NCBI GenBank assembly: GCA_052143655.1
Contig: JBKQSL010000228.1
Span: forward strand, 1-16,783
Length of the DNA: 16,783 bases
Source of the DNA: CAVSUR01 sp052143655
GTDB lineage: Bacteria > Actinomycetota > Actinomycetes > Streptosporangiales > Streptosporangiaceae
Direction: 5' to 3'
The notes below the pieces were generated by a model. The model did no database searches, was not told the origin of the DNA, and saw nothing but the letters and a program-made list of their open reading frames with translations. Every line of letters begins with the position of its first letter. The first letter of the stretch is position 1. Positions 1 through 6,808 of the stretch are shown here, in pieces. The position numbers and the translations under genes were made by a program.

Positions 1-27
1 GCGGGCCGGGCCGCGGGAGGCTGGCGC

Positions 28-513
28 TCAGGCCCGGCTAGGCCCGCCCACCCATACGGGCATGGCCGCGCCCGGATAGGTCGACCAGCGGTAGGTGTAG
101 TGCCGCCGCCCGTGGTGGGTGTAGGCGAGCCTGAGCCGCGAGTAGTAGCGGGCGCCGTCGTGGGAGCGCAGCCGGTACAGGGTGACGACCGCGGCGTACT
201 TGCGGTAGGTACCGTGCCAGCAGTCCGGCTGGCAGCTGTTGACCCGCAGCCGGGCGTCGCGGGCGGTAGCCCGCCGGTCACCCCAGTGCTCCCAGCCCGC
301 CGCCCGGATGAGCGCGGTGCCGTAGCAGTCCAGCGCGATCACGCTCGGCCGGACCTGGCCAGCCGACCAGCCCCGGCAGTCGAAGGCCACCGGCGCGTGC
401 CGCGCGGCCGCGACCTGCGCGGCCGCCCCGGCCGGTGCGGCAACAGCCGGCCCGGCGGAAACCGCCGTCAGCACCGACCCGGCCAGCAACGCGGCAAGGA
501 CGAGTTTCCTCAT
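28..513 (-). CDS. Small secreted four-cysteine protein, unknown function
   Basis: This is a 161-residue exported protein. It begins with a classical signal peptide: MRK, then a hydrophobic stretch, with likely cleavage after AVAA near residue 26. The mature part has four cysteines (about C46, C63, C94, C98) that could form two disulfides. It also carries the pattern F-x-C ... VRPS ... L-x-C ... W-x-x-W ... N-x-C-x-P-x-C. I recall this pattern from a recurring family of small secreted actinobacterial proteins with no assigned function. The tail is rich in Tyr, Arg and His. I chose the ATG at 513 over an in-frame start at 567 because the signal peptide starts there and a CGGGGA-like element lies about 7 bases upstream. 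It follows the DUF2993 gene after a 168-bp gap, so it may have its own promoter. Function is unknown; confidence refers to the gene being real and secreted. Confidence 0.72.
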   Translation of the reverse strand: MRKLVLAALLAGSVLTAVSAGPAVAAPAGAAAQVAAARHAPVAFDCRGWSAGQVRPSVIALDCYGTALIRAAGWEHWGDRRATARDARLRVNSCQPDCWHGTYRKYAAVVTLYRLRSHDGARYYSRLRLAYTHHGRRHYTYRWSTYPGAAMPVWVGGPSRA

Positions 514-639
514 GGTCAATCCCCGTTTACGGCCATCGAGCACGGTCTTGGTACGGCGAGCGGCCATTACGGCCCGGCGGCCGGAATGGCCGAGGACGGC
601 GTTCCCCGGCGCGGCCGCGAATGCCCGCTTAGCCTATCC

Positions 640-661
640 GGTCACAGCCGTCCCGGTGACC
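640..661. repeat. Inverted repeat / possible hairpin between two minus-strand genes
   Basis: GGTCAC at 640-645 and GTGACC at 656-661 form a perfect 6-bp inverted repeat around a 10-base loop. It lies 21 bases past the stop of the DUF2993 gene and well before the secreted-protein gene. No T-tract follows it on the minus strand, so it could be a weak terminator, an operator or chance. The rest of the 514-681 gap shows only a TAGGCT element on the minus strand (633-638) that could be a -10. Confidence 0.3.
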
Positions 662-681
662 ACGATGGACCGCCGCGCGGG

Positions 682-1416
682 TCAGCCGCTGAACGTCAGG
701 TTGGTACCAGACAGCGTGCCGACGATGCCGGCCGGGGTGATCTCGACCTTGCGCACCGAGAGGTTCAGCGGCAGCTTCGGCAGCGGGATCCTGATATTGC
801 TGGCCGAGGTCAGCAGATTGGACGGCAGCCCGCTGCTATTCACCAGCCGGGCGGTGAGCACGTTGCCGGGATGCGACGCGATCCGCCACGTCGCAGAGAA
901 GCTGGTGATCAGCAGATTCACGCTGGCCCGGACCTCGTGCTTGCCGACTGGCTTGAGCGTCATGCTGGTGCCGCCGAGCGCATTGCCCAGCGGCCCGGCC
1001 TCGCCGGCCAGGGCGCTGGAGATCTCCGGGAAGCCGATGAACACCGATCCGTCCAGCCGGTCGACGGTAGCGCCGTGGAAGGTGGAGTCGATGTGCACGC
1101 CGTGCAGCACGGCGAAGATGCGCGAGATGGTGACCGGCCCGGCGCTGACGTTCGTCGAGCTGATGTCCACTGTGTGCAGATCGCGGGCCGCGACCTGGGT
1201 CAGGAACGGGAAGCCCTTGATGGACACGTCCGGCTTCTTGGGGAATCCGTGGCTCTTGATCTGCGACGCCAGCACGTCCTCGGCGACCGCCCTGGCGGCG
1301 AAGTCGGCGGCCACCAGCAGCCCGATCACGATGACCACGACGATCAGCGTGGTCCGCAGCGGATGCCTGCGGCGGCCGTCGGTCCTGCCCCGCACGTAGC
1401 CGGTATAACCGCTCAC
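682..1416 (-). CDS. DUF2993 / LmeA-like envelope phospholipid-binding protein
   Basis: This 244-residue protein has an Arg-rich cytoplasmic head (about 1-21), one hydrophobic signal-anchor (about 22-40) and an extracytoplasmic domain. The start of that domain matches DUF2993: a short helix ending HGFPKKP, then V-S-I-K-G-F-P-F-L-T-Q-V, followed by alternating hydrophobic beta strands. In mycobacteria the DUF2993 protein LmeA binds phospholipids and phosphatidylinositol mannosides and is needed for lipomannan elongation. Envelope lipid handling is therefore a reasonable inference here, not a demonstrated role. The start is a GTG with GGGAG about 8 bases upstream. It lies 66 bp downstream of the Ser/Thr kinase stop on the same strand, so the two may be co-transcribed. 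Confidence 0.85.
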   Translation of the reverse strand: MSGYTGYVRGRTDGRRRHPLRTTLIVVVIVIGLLVAADFAARAVAEDVLASQIKSHGFPKKPDVSIKGFPFLTQVAARDLHTVDISSTNVSAGPVTISRIFAVLHGVHIDSTFHGATVDRLDGSVFIGFPEISSALAGEAGPLGNALGGTSMTLKPVGKHEVRASVNLLITSFSATWRIASHPGNVLTARLVNSSGLPSNLLTSASNIRIPLPKLPLNLSVRKVEITPAGIVGTLSGTNLTFSG

Positions 1417-1465
1417 CGCACTGCTCCCATCGTCGGATGCTAGGACATTACGGCACCGCGGCAGC

Positions 1466-1491
1466 CCGGCTTACGGGCCGGCTTACCGGCC
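1466..1491 (-). repeat. 12-bp tandem repeat duplicating the kinase stop codon
   Basis: On the minus strand GGCCGGTAAGCC (1491-1480) is followed directly by GGCCCGTAAGCC (1479-1468), with one mismatch in twelve. The first copy contains the TAA that ends the kinase. Because 12 is a multiple of three, the second copy places another TAA in the same frame four codons later. Confidence 0.8.
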
Positions 1492-3915
1492 GGGAATCGA
1501 GCCGATGCTGACCGCCTGCAGCTGCCCGGACCCGGTATTGGTCACGAGCAGGGTCTTGTCGCCCTCGACGGCGAACTGGCGCGGCTGCTTGCCGGTGGCG
1601 ATCCGGCCGACCAGGGCGGGCTTGCCCGCCAGCGCCTTGCCGGTGTCCACCACCATCAGGTCAGTTCCCGAGCCGGCCACGTCGTACTTGTCGGAGTCAG
1701 CCACCACGATCTGGGCGCCGCCCCGGATGAGGATCTCGCCGATCGGATTCTGCCCGACCGCGACCTTGGCCATCAGCGCGTGCCCGGGATCGCTGCGCAG
1801 CTTCGACGCCGAGAAGGCCAGCAGCGCGTTGCTGCGCTGGGTGGTCGCCCAGACCACGCTGCCATCGGCGGAGGTGATGACCCGGGACGGGTTGCAGCCG
1901 GCCGGAGCCGTCGCCACGACCGCGGCCCGGGAGGGCGCCGACTCCGCGCGGGTCATGTCGATGACGCTGACCGTGCCCTTGCTCGGCGCCGGGTTCGGCC
2001 CCATGTTCGTGACGTACAGCCACTTGCCCTGCTGCGCAATGCCGACGGGCTGGCTGCCGACCGGCACGAAACCGGTGAAGCCCGACCGGAATCCGCTGCC
2101 GAGTGCCTTCTTCAGGTTGAACACGGCGAGCTGGCCGGTGCCCTTGAGCGTGACGAAGGCCCACTGCCCGTCGGGCGACACCGCGACCTCCTGGGCCTGC
2201 GCCTGGCTGCTGCTGGCCGGGCTCTGCAGGTGGCCGACCACCGGGTTCGCTGCGGTCTTGGCTTCCTTCACGCTGATCACGACGGCGCCGGAACCGCCTG
2301 CCACGAGCAGGTAATTCGTGCCGCCGATCGCGGCGATGGCCATGCCGTTGACCGCGCCGGGCGCCTGGATGGTCCGGCGGATCGCCGGGCTGAGGCTGCC
2401 GTTGTCGTTGGCCAGCATGGCCACCGAGTTGTTGCTGAGCGAGACGAACGAGAACTGGCCGCTGCGCCCGACCTGGACCGCGAACGGGTGCCCGCCGACG
2501 GTCACGCTGCTGGTCTTGACCGTGGCCAGCAGCGGCGCCGCAGCGGTGCTGGTGGTGCAGCCGGGCAGCGCCACCGTCTTCCCGCCGGAACTGCCCGAGC
2601 CGCGGCCGAGCAGCGCGTACGCCCCGCCGCCGAGCACCAGGACGACGACCACAGCGGCCGCGATCAGCGCGGTGCGCGAGCGGCGCCGGCCTGGGCCGGG
2701 CGGGCCGGAATCACCGCCGCCCGAGCCGCCCGGCCCGCCGCCACTGCCGCCGCCGGGGGCGCCTGGCCCCCGGTAGCGCGGGTCGGTCAGCCCCGGCCTG
2801 GTGGACCTGCCCGCGACGACCTCGGCCGCCGCGGTCGGCGGGCCGCCGGTGTCGGGCTTGCCGGACGGCGGCCGCGGAGCCGATGGCTGATCCTGGCCGC
2901 TCGCGGCGGCACCCGCGGCCGGGCCGACGGCGGCCGCCGCGGCCGGCGGGACGTCCTGCGGCTTGCTGACCGGCATCGCGATCTCGGTCGCGGGCCGGGA
3001 CGGCTGGCCTGTCATGGTGTGCCCGGGCCCGGAGTGCCGGGCCGCGAGGCCGAAGGCCTCGCGCAGCGCGGCGACGAACTCCCGGCAGCTGCCGAACCGG
3101 TCGGCCGGGGCCTTCGCCAGCGCCCGGGCGAGCACCGCGTCCGCCGCCGGCGGCAGGCCGGGCCGGCGCTGCGACAGGGCCGGCGGCGGCTCGGACACCT
3201 GCGCGTACATCACCGCCATGCCCTGATCCCGGCGGAACGGCGGGGCCCCGCTGAGGATCTCGAACGCCGCGCACGCCAGCGCGTACTGATCGGCGCTGCC
3301 ATCCGCGGGCCGGCCCTCGATCTGCTCGGGCGCGACGTAGTCGAGCGTGCCCAGGAACTGCCCGGTGGAGGTCAGCCCGGTCGAGGCCAGCGCGTGCTTG
3401 CTCAGGCCGAAGTCAGACAGGTAGATGTGGTCAGGCTGGTCCGGCCCGGCCACCGAGCCGAGCAGCATGTTGGCGGGCTTGACGTCCCGGTGCACGAGCC
3501 CGTGCGCGTGCGCGTTGTCGAGGGCCGAGGCGACCTGGCCGAGAATGTCGGCGGCCCGCTCGGGCGGCAGCGGCCCGGACTGGTCCAGCAGCGTCCGCAC
3601 GTCCCCGCCAGGGACGTAGCGCATGGCGATGAACAGCACGCCGCTGGCCTCGCCGGCCTCGAAGACCGGGATGATATGCGGGTCGTCGACCGCGGCGGCG
3701 GCCCGTGACTCGCCGATGAACCGCTGCCGGAACGCATTGTCGGCGGACAGCGCCGGCGAGAGGATCTTCAGCGCCACCTGGCGGCCGAGGCGCTCGTCGC
3801 GGGCGCGGAAGACCACGGCCATGCCGCCCCGGCCGATCTGCTCCTCCAGCAGGTAGCCGGCGATCCTCGAGCCGGGCGCAAAGCCGCCAGGAGCCGACAG
3901 GTTCTCCTCGCTCAC
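1483..3915 (-). CDS. Transmembrane Ser/Thr protein kinase with extracytoplasmic beta-propeller
   Basis: This 810-residue PknB-type receptor kinase has an intact catalytic domain (about 18-290). It shows the glycine loop GRGGMAVVF (28-36), Lys50 in VALK, Glu69, the HRDVKPAN catalytic loop (142-149), DFG (168-170) and an activation segment rich in Thr (T179, T182, T184, T190) before YVAPEQ. A Pro/Ala/Gly-rich juxtamembrane linker (about 295-410, with a Gly-Ser-Pro run) leads to one membrane helix (about 415-436). The outer part (about 440-810) has YVTN/NHL-like blade repeats, such as VAVSPDGQWAFV, LYVTN and LLVTN, and no PASTA domains. The propeller probably senses a ligand or binds the wall. 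The GTG start has GGAGG 5 bases upstream. It is divergent from two FHA-domain ABC exporters, its likely substrates by analogy with PknF-Rv1747. Confidence 0.95.
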   Translation of the reverse strand: MSEENLSAPGGFAPGSRIAGYLLEEQIGRGGMAVVFRARDERLGRQVALKILSPALSADNAFRQRFIGESRAAAAVDDPHIIPVFEAGEASGVLFIAMRYVPGGDVRTLLDQSGPLPPERAADILGQVASALDNAHAHGLVHRDVKPANMLLGSVAGPDQPDHIYLSDFGLSKHALASTGLTSTGQFLGTLDYVAPEQIEGRPADGSADQYALACAAFEILSGAPPFRRDQGMAVMYAQVSEPPPALSQRRPGLPPAADAVLARALAKAPADRFGSCREFVAALREAFGLAARHSGPGHTMTGQPSRPATEIAMPVSKPQDVPPAAAAAVGPAAGAAASGQDQPSAPRPPSGKPDTGGPPTAAAEVVAGRSTRPGLTDPRYRGPGAPGGGSGGGPGGSGGGDSGPPGPGRRRSRTALIAAAVVVVLVLGGGAYALLGRGSGSSGGKTVALPGCTTSTAAAPLLATVKTSSVTVGGHPFAVQVGRSGQFSFVSLSNNSVAMLANDNGSLSPAIRRTIQAPGAVNGMAIAAIGGTNYLLVAGGSGAVVISVKEAKTAANPVVGHLQSPASSSQAQAQEVAVSPDGQWAFVTLKGTGQLAVFNLKKALGSGFRSGFTGFVPVGSQPVGIAQQGKWLYVTNMGPNPAPSKGTVSVIDMTRAESAPSRAAVVATAPAGCNPSRVITSADGSVVWATTQRSNALLAFSASKLRSDPGHALMAKVAVGQNPIGEILIRGGAQIVVADSDKYDVAGSGTDLMVVDTGKALAGKPALVGRIATGKQPRQFAVEGDKTLLVTNTGSGQLQAVSIGSIPGR

Positions 3916-4165
3916 CGCGTCCTCCGCCCTCCGCCTCCACAGGCAGCGTGCTCGCAGATGATAGCCCGGCTGGCCCGGTCACGGCGGTTCCGCGGCCGGC
4001 CCCGGCGCCGATTACCCGCGGTGCCCCGGCCACGAGCCGCCGCTACCCGGCCGCAGTACCGCACAGGTCCCTGTTTCTGCAGCTAAATGCCAGTTACCGG
4101 GCGCTCCGGCAGGAACGTAACGCTGAGTCATTTTGCCAGACATCAAATCGCTTTACAGTAAGCAG
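3916..4165. other. Divergent intergenic region, kinase / FHA-ABC exporter
   Basis: This 250-bp gene-free stretch separates two outward-reading units, so it should carry promoters for both. The half near the exporter (about 4075-4165) is clearly more A/T-rich than its surroundings. It contains an inverted pair GTTAC (4093-4097) and GTAAC (4116-4120). No coding sequence or RNA gene is recognisable. Confidence 0.6.
3958..3963 (-). promoter_or_regulatory. Candidate -10 element for the kinase
   Basis: The minus strand reads TATCAT here, one mismatch from TATAAT, about 43 bases before the kinase GTG. That leaves room for a leader of about 36 bases containing the GGAGG site. No good -35 hexamer is visible at 16-18 bp, so this is tentative. 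Confidence 0.35.
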
Positions 4166-4166
4166 A
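4132..4166 (+). promoter_or_regulatory. Candidate leaderless promoter for FHA-ABC exporter 1
   Basis: A TACAGT -10 (TAnnnT) lies at 4154-4159, with TTGCCA/TTTGCC as -35 about 15-16 bp upstream (4132-4138). Six bases separate the -10 from the ATG at 4166, so transcription would start at or next to the A of the ATG. No Shine-Dalgarno sequence is present before this ATG. Leaderless mRNAs of this layout are common in actinobacteria. The alternative TTG start at 4133 would lie inside the -35. Confidence 0.55.
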
Positions 4167-6808
4167 TGACCATCGAAGATGCCGTATCCGCGAGCGCCGG
4201 TCCGGCGCTGCGCGTGCACACCAGCGGCTCGGACCGGATGCTCCAGGCGGGGCCGTGTTACCGGATAGGCCGTGACCCGCAGTCCGACATCGTGATCGGC
4301 GAGTCGCGGGTGTCCTGGCACCACGCCACCCTGCAGCGGCACGGCGATGCCTGGCTGCTGGAGGACGCCGGATCCACGAACGGGACGTTCGCCGCCGGCC
4401 ACCGCGTGCACCGGTTCGAGATCACCGGCAGCTGCCAGGTCCGGCTCGGCCATCCCGACGACGGCGCGGTGCTGTCCTGCTCGGTCGCAGCCCCGCCGGC
4501 ACCGCGCCCGGAGGACGGCCAGCCACCCGGCCGGCAGCCCGCATACGCCCAGCAGGCACCGCAGGTCCAGGATGCACCGTACTGGCCGGCCAGCTCGCTG
4601 ACCGGGGTGCAGCGGGCGCCGAGCGCGGTGCTGCGGCTGCCGACCCGGCTGCTGCGCATCGGCCGCGCCGCCGACAATGACGTGGTCGTAGCCGACCTGA
4701 GCGTGTCGCGCTACCACGCTGAGCTGCGCCGCGCCGCCGGCGGCGGGTACCAGATCGCCGACCTCGGCAGCCACAACGGGACGTTCATCAACGGCCAGCG
4801 GGTGACCACCGCGCCGGTGACCGAACGGGACATCGTGGGCGTCGGGCCGGCCTCGTTCCGCCTCGTGGGCGATCAGCTGCAGCAGTTCATCGACACCGGC
4901 GAGGTGTCGCTGGCCGCCCGCGACCTGACCGTCCGGCTGTCCGGCGGCAAGGTGCTGCTCGACCACGTCAGCTTCCCGCTCAGCGAGCGGTGCCTGCTCG
5001 GCGTCATCGGGCCCAGCGGCGCGGGCAAGTCCACCCTGCTCGGCGCGCTCACCGGGATACGGCCGGCCACCGAGGGCTCGGTGCTGTACGACAACCGGGA
5101 CCTGTACACCCACTACGCCGAGCTGCGGCACCGGATCGGCCTGGTGCCGCAGGAGAACATCCTGCACACCCAGCTGACCGCGCAGCGCGCCCTGGGCTAC
5201 GCCGCGGAGCTGCGGTTCCCGCCGGACACCAGCAAGGCCGAACGGCGCCGCCGGATCGACGAGGTGCTCGGCGAGCTGTCGCTGGCCCCGCACGCGCACA
5301 CCCGCACCGACCGGCTGTCCGGCGGCCAGCAGAAGCGGGTCAACGTCGCGCTGGAGCTGCTGACCAAGCCGTCGCTGCTGTTCCTGGACGAGCCGACCTC
5401 CGGCCTGGACCCCGGGCTGGACAAGTCGGTCATGGAGATGATGGCCGGCCTGGCCCATGACGGCCGGACCGTCATCGTGGTGACCCACAGCGTGGCGAAC
5501 CTGCACCTGTGCGACCGGCTGCTGGTCCTGGTCCCGGGCGGCAAGGTGGCGTTCTTCGGGCCGCCCGACGACGGGCTGCGGCACTTCGGCAAGCCGGGCT
5601 GGGCCGAGGTGTTCCAGGCATTCGACGCCGAGCCGGGCCGCGACTGGGCCGGCGAGTTCCGCCGTTCCGCCTACTACGACCAGTACGTCGCCGCCGACAT
5701 GCGCGCCCCGGTCCCGGCGGGCCGGCCGCGGCAGGCCGCGCCGCCGCCCGCCACCCGCAACCGGCTGGCCCAGCTGTCCACCCTGGCCCGGCGGTACCTG
5801 GCCGTCATCGCCTCCGACCGGGTGTACCTGGCCGTGCTCGGCGTGATGCCGATCGTCCTCGGCGTGCTGATACGCGCGGTCCCGGCCCCGCTGGGCCTGG
5901 CGGGGCGCAACAACGGCGGGGCGGAATCACTGCTGCTGATCCTGGTCATCAGCGCCTGCTTCACCGGGGCCGCGAACGCGGTGCGCGAGCTGGTCAAGGA
6001 ACGGGCGATCTACAGCCGGGAGCGGGCCGCCGGGCTGTCGGCGGGCGCCTACCTGGTCTCCAAGCTGGTGATCCTCGGCCTGATCAGCAGCCTGCAGGCA
6101 GTCATCCTGGTGGTCATCGGGCTGACCGGCCGGCCACTGCCGCCGCAGGGCTCGCTGCTCAAGCACCTGCCGATGGTCGAGCTGCTGCTGGCGATCGGGC
6201 TGCTGGCGATCGCCTCGATGACGCTCGGCCTGCTCATCTCCGCGGCGGTGAACACCTCGGAGAAGACCATGCCGCTGCTGGTCATCACGGTCATGTTCCA
6301 GGTGATCCTGACCGGCGGGGTGTTCTCCCTGGCGGGGAAGGCCGGGATCGAGCAGGTGGCGTGGCTGTCGCCGTCCCGCTGGGGGTTCGCGGCCACGGCG
6401 TCGACCACCAACCTGAACGTGATCCAGCCCGGCGGCAGCGCGCCAGCCTCGGCGGCGAGCGCGGGCCAGAAGGCGCATGCCGCCGGCGCGGGGCACAGCC
6501 GGGCAGCCGGGCGCGGGCACGGGCGCCCGGGCACGGCCGCCAGCGCATCCGCGCCCCCGGGAGCGACGGCAAGCCCGGGGGCGACGGCCCGGCCGGGCAG
6601 GGGGAGCAGCAGCGCGCCCGCGGCGGCCGGCCAGGCGGCGAAGGCCGCGGCCCCGGCCGGCAGCCAGGCGGTCGTGCCGGATCCGCTCTGGAAACACAGC
6701 GCTCGCACGTGGCTGACCGATATGGCCATGATGGTGCTGCTGGGCCTAGTGTTCACGTTGCTGGCCTGGTGGCGGCTGGTTCGGCTGAGCCCAGGACGAC
6801 GGCGTTAG
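4166..6808 (+). CDS. FHA-FHA-ABC ATPase-ABCG-type permease, Rv1747-like exporter 1
   Basis: An 880-residue half-transporter fusion. FHA1 is at about 22-100 (RIGR 33-36, S50-x-x-H53, STNGT 70-74) and FHA2 at about 155-235 (RIGR 164-167, SRYH 181-184, HNGT 203-206); both keep the phosphothreonine-reading residues. The ATPase (about 245-470) has Walker A GPSGAGKS (282-289), LSGGQ (384-388), Walker B LLFLDE (404-409) and switch His441. The ABCG/ABC2 membrane domain (about 535-870) has around six helices. An Ala/Gly/Pro-rich insert (about 754-835) sits in the last extracytoplasmic loop and is absent from the paralogue. Mycobacterial Rv1747 is an exporter linked to PIM/lipooligosaccharide transport and controlled by PknF; a comparable role is inferred. 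The ATG at 4166 is preferred to TTG 4133 because the probable leaderless promoter overlaps the latter. It is probably co-transcribed with the next gene, 27 bp on. Confidence 0.93.
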   Translation: MTIEDAVSASAGPALRVHTSGSDRMLQAGPCYRIGRDPQSDIVIGESRVSWHHATLQRHGDAWLLEDAGSTNGTFAAGHRVHRFEITGSCQVRLGHPDDGAVLSCSVAAPPAPRPEDGQPPGRQPAYAQQAPQVQDAPYWPASSLTGVQRAPSAVLRLPTRLLRIGRAADNDVVVADLSVSRYHAELRRAAGGGYQIADLGSHNGTFINGQRVTTAPVTERDIVGVGPASFRLVGDQLQQFIDTGEVSLAARDLTVRLSGGKVLLDHVSFPLSERCLLGVIGPSGAGKSTLLGALTGIRPATEGSVLYDNRDLYTHYAELRHRIGLVPQENILHTQLTAQRALGYAAELRFPPDTSKAERRRRIDEVLGELSLAPHAHTRTDRLSGGQQKRVNVALELLTKPSLLFLDEPTSGLDPGLDKSVMEMMAGLAHDGRTVIVVTHSVANLHLCDRLLVLVPGGKVAFFGPPDDGLRHFGKPGWAEVFQAFDAEPGRDWAGEFRRSAYYDQYVAADMRAPVPAGRPRQAAPPPATRNRLAQLSTLARRYLAVIASDRVYLAVLGVMPIVLGVLIRAVPAPLGLAGRNNGGAESLLLILVISACFTGAANAVRELVKERAIYSRERAAGLSAGAYLVSKLVILGLISSLQAVILVVIGLTGRPLPPQGSLLKHLPMVELLLAIGLLAIASMTLGLLISAAVNTSEKTMPLLVITVMFQVILTGGVFSLAGKAGIEQVAWLSPSRWGFAATASTTNLNVIQPGGSAPASAASAGQKAHAAGAGHSRAAGRGHGRPGTAASASAPPGATASPGATARPGRGSSSAPAAAGQAAKAAAPAGSQAVVPDPLWKHSARTWLTDMAMMVLLGLVFTLLAWWRLVRLSPGRRR

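Noticed and set aside
100..1443. Long open frame on the plus strand across the secreted-protein and DUF2993 genes
   Set aside because: It is antisense to two well-supported genes, rich in Arg/Gly/Pro/His with no recognisable domain, as expected of shadow frames in GC-rich DNA.
1780..3708. Very long plus-strand open frame opposite the kinase
   Set aside because: It lies wholly inside the kinase gene on the other strand; its composition is Arg/Ala/Gly-biased and no motif is present.
4094..5584. Minus-strand open frame opposite FHA-ABC exporter 1, with a counterpart opposite exporter 2 (6848-8323)
   Set aside because: The two antisense frames resemble each other only because the sense genes are duplicates; no start signals or domains support them.
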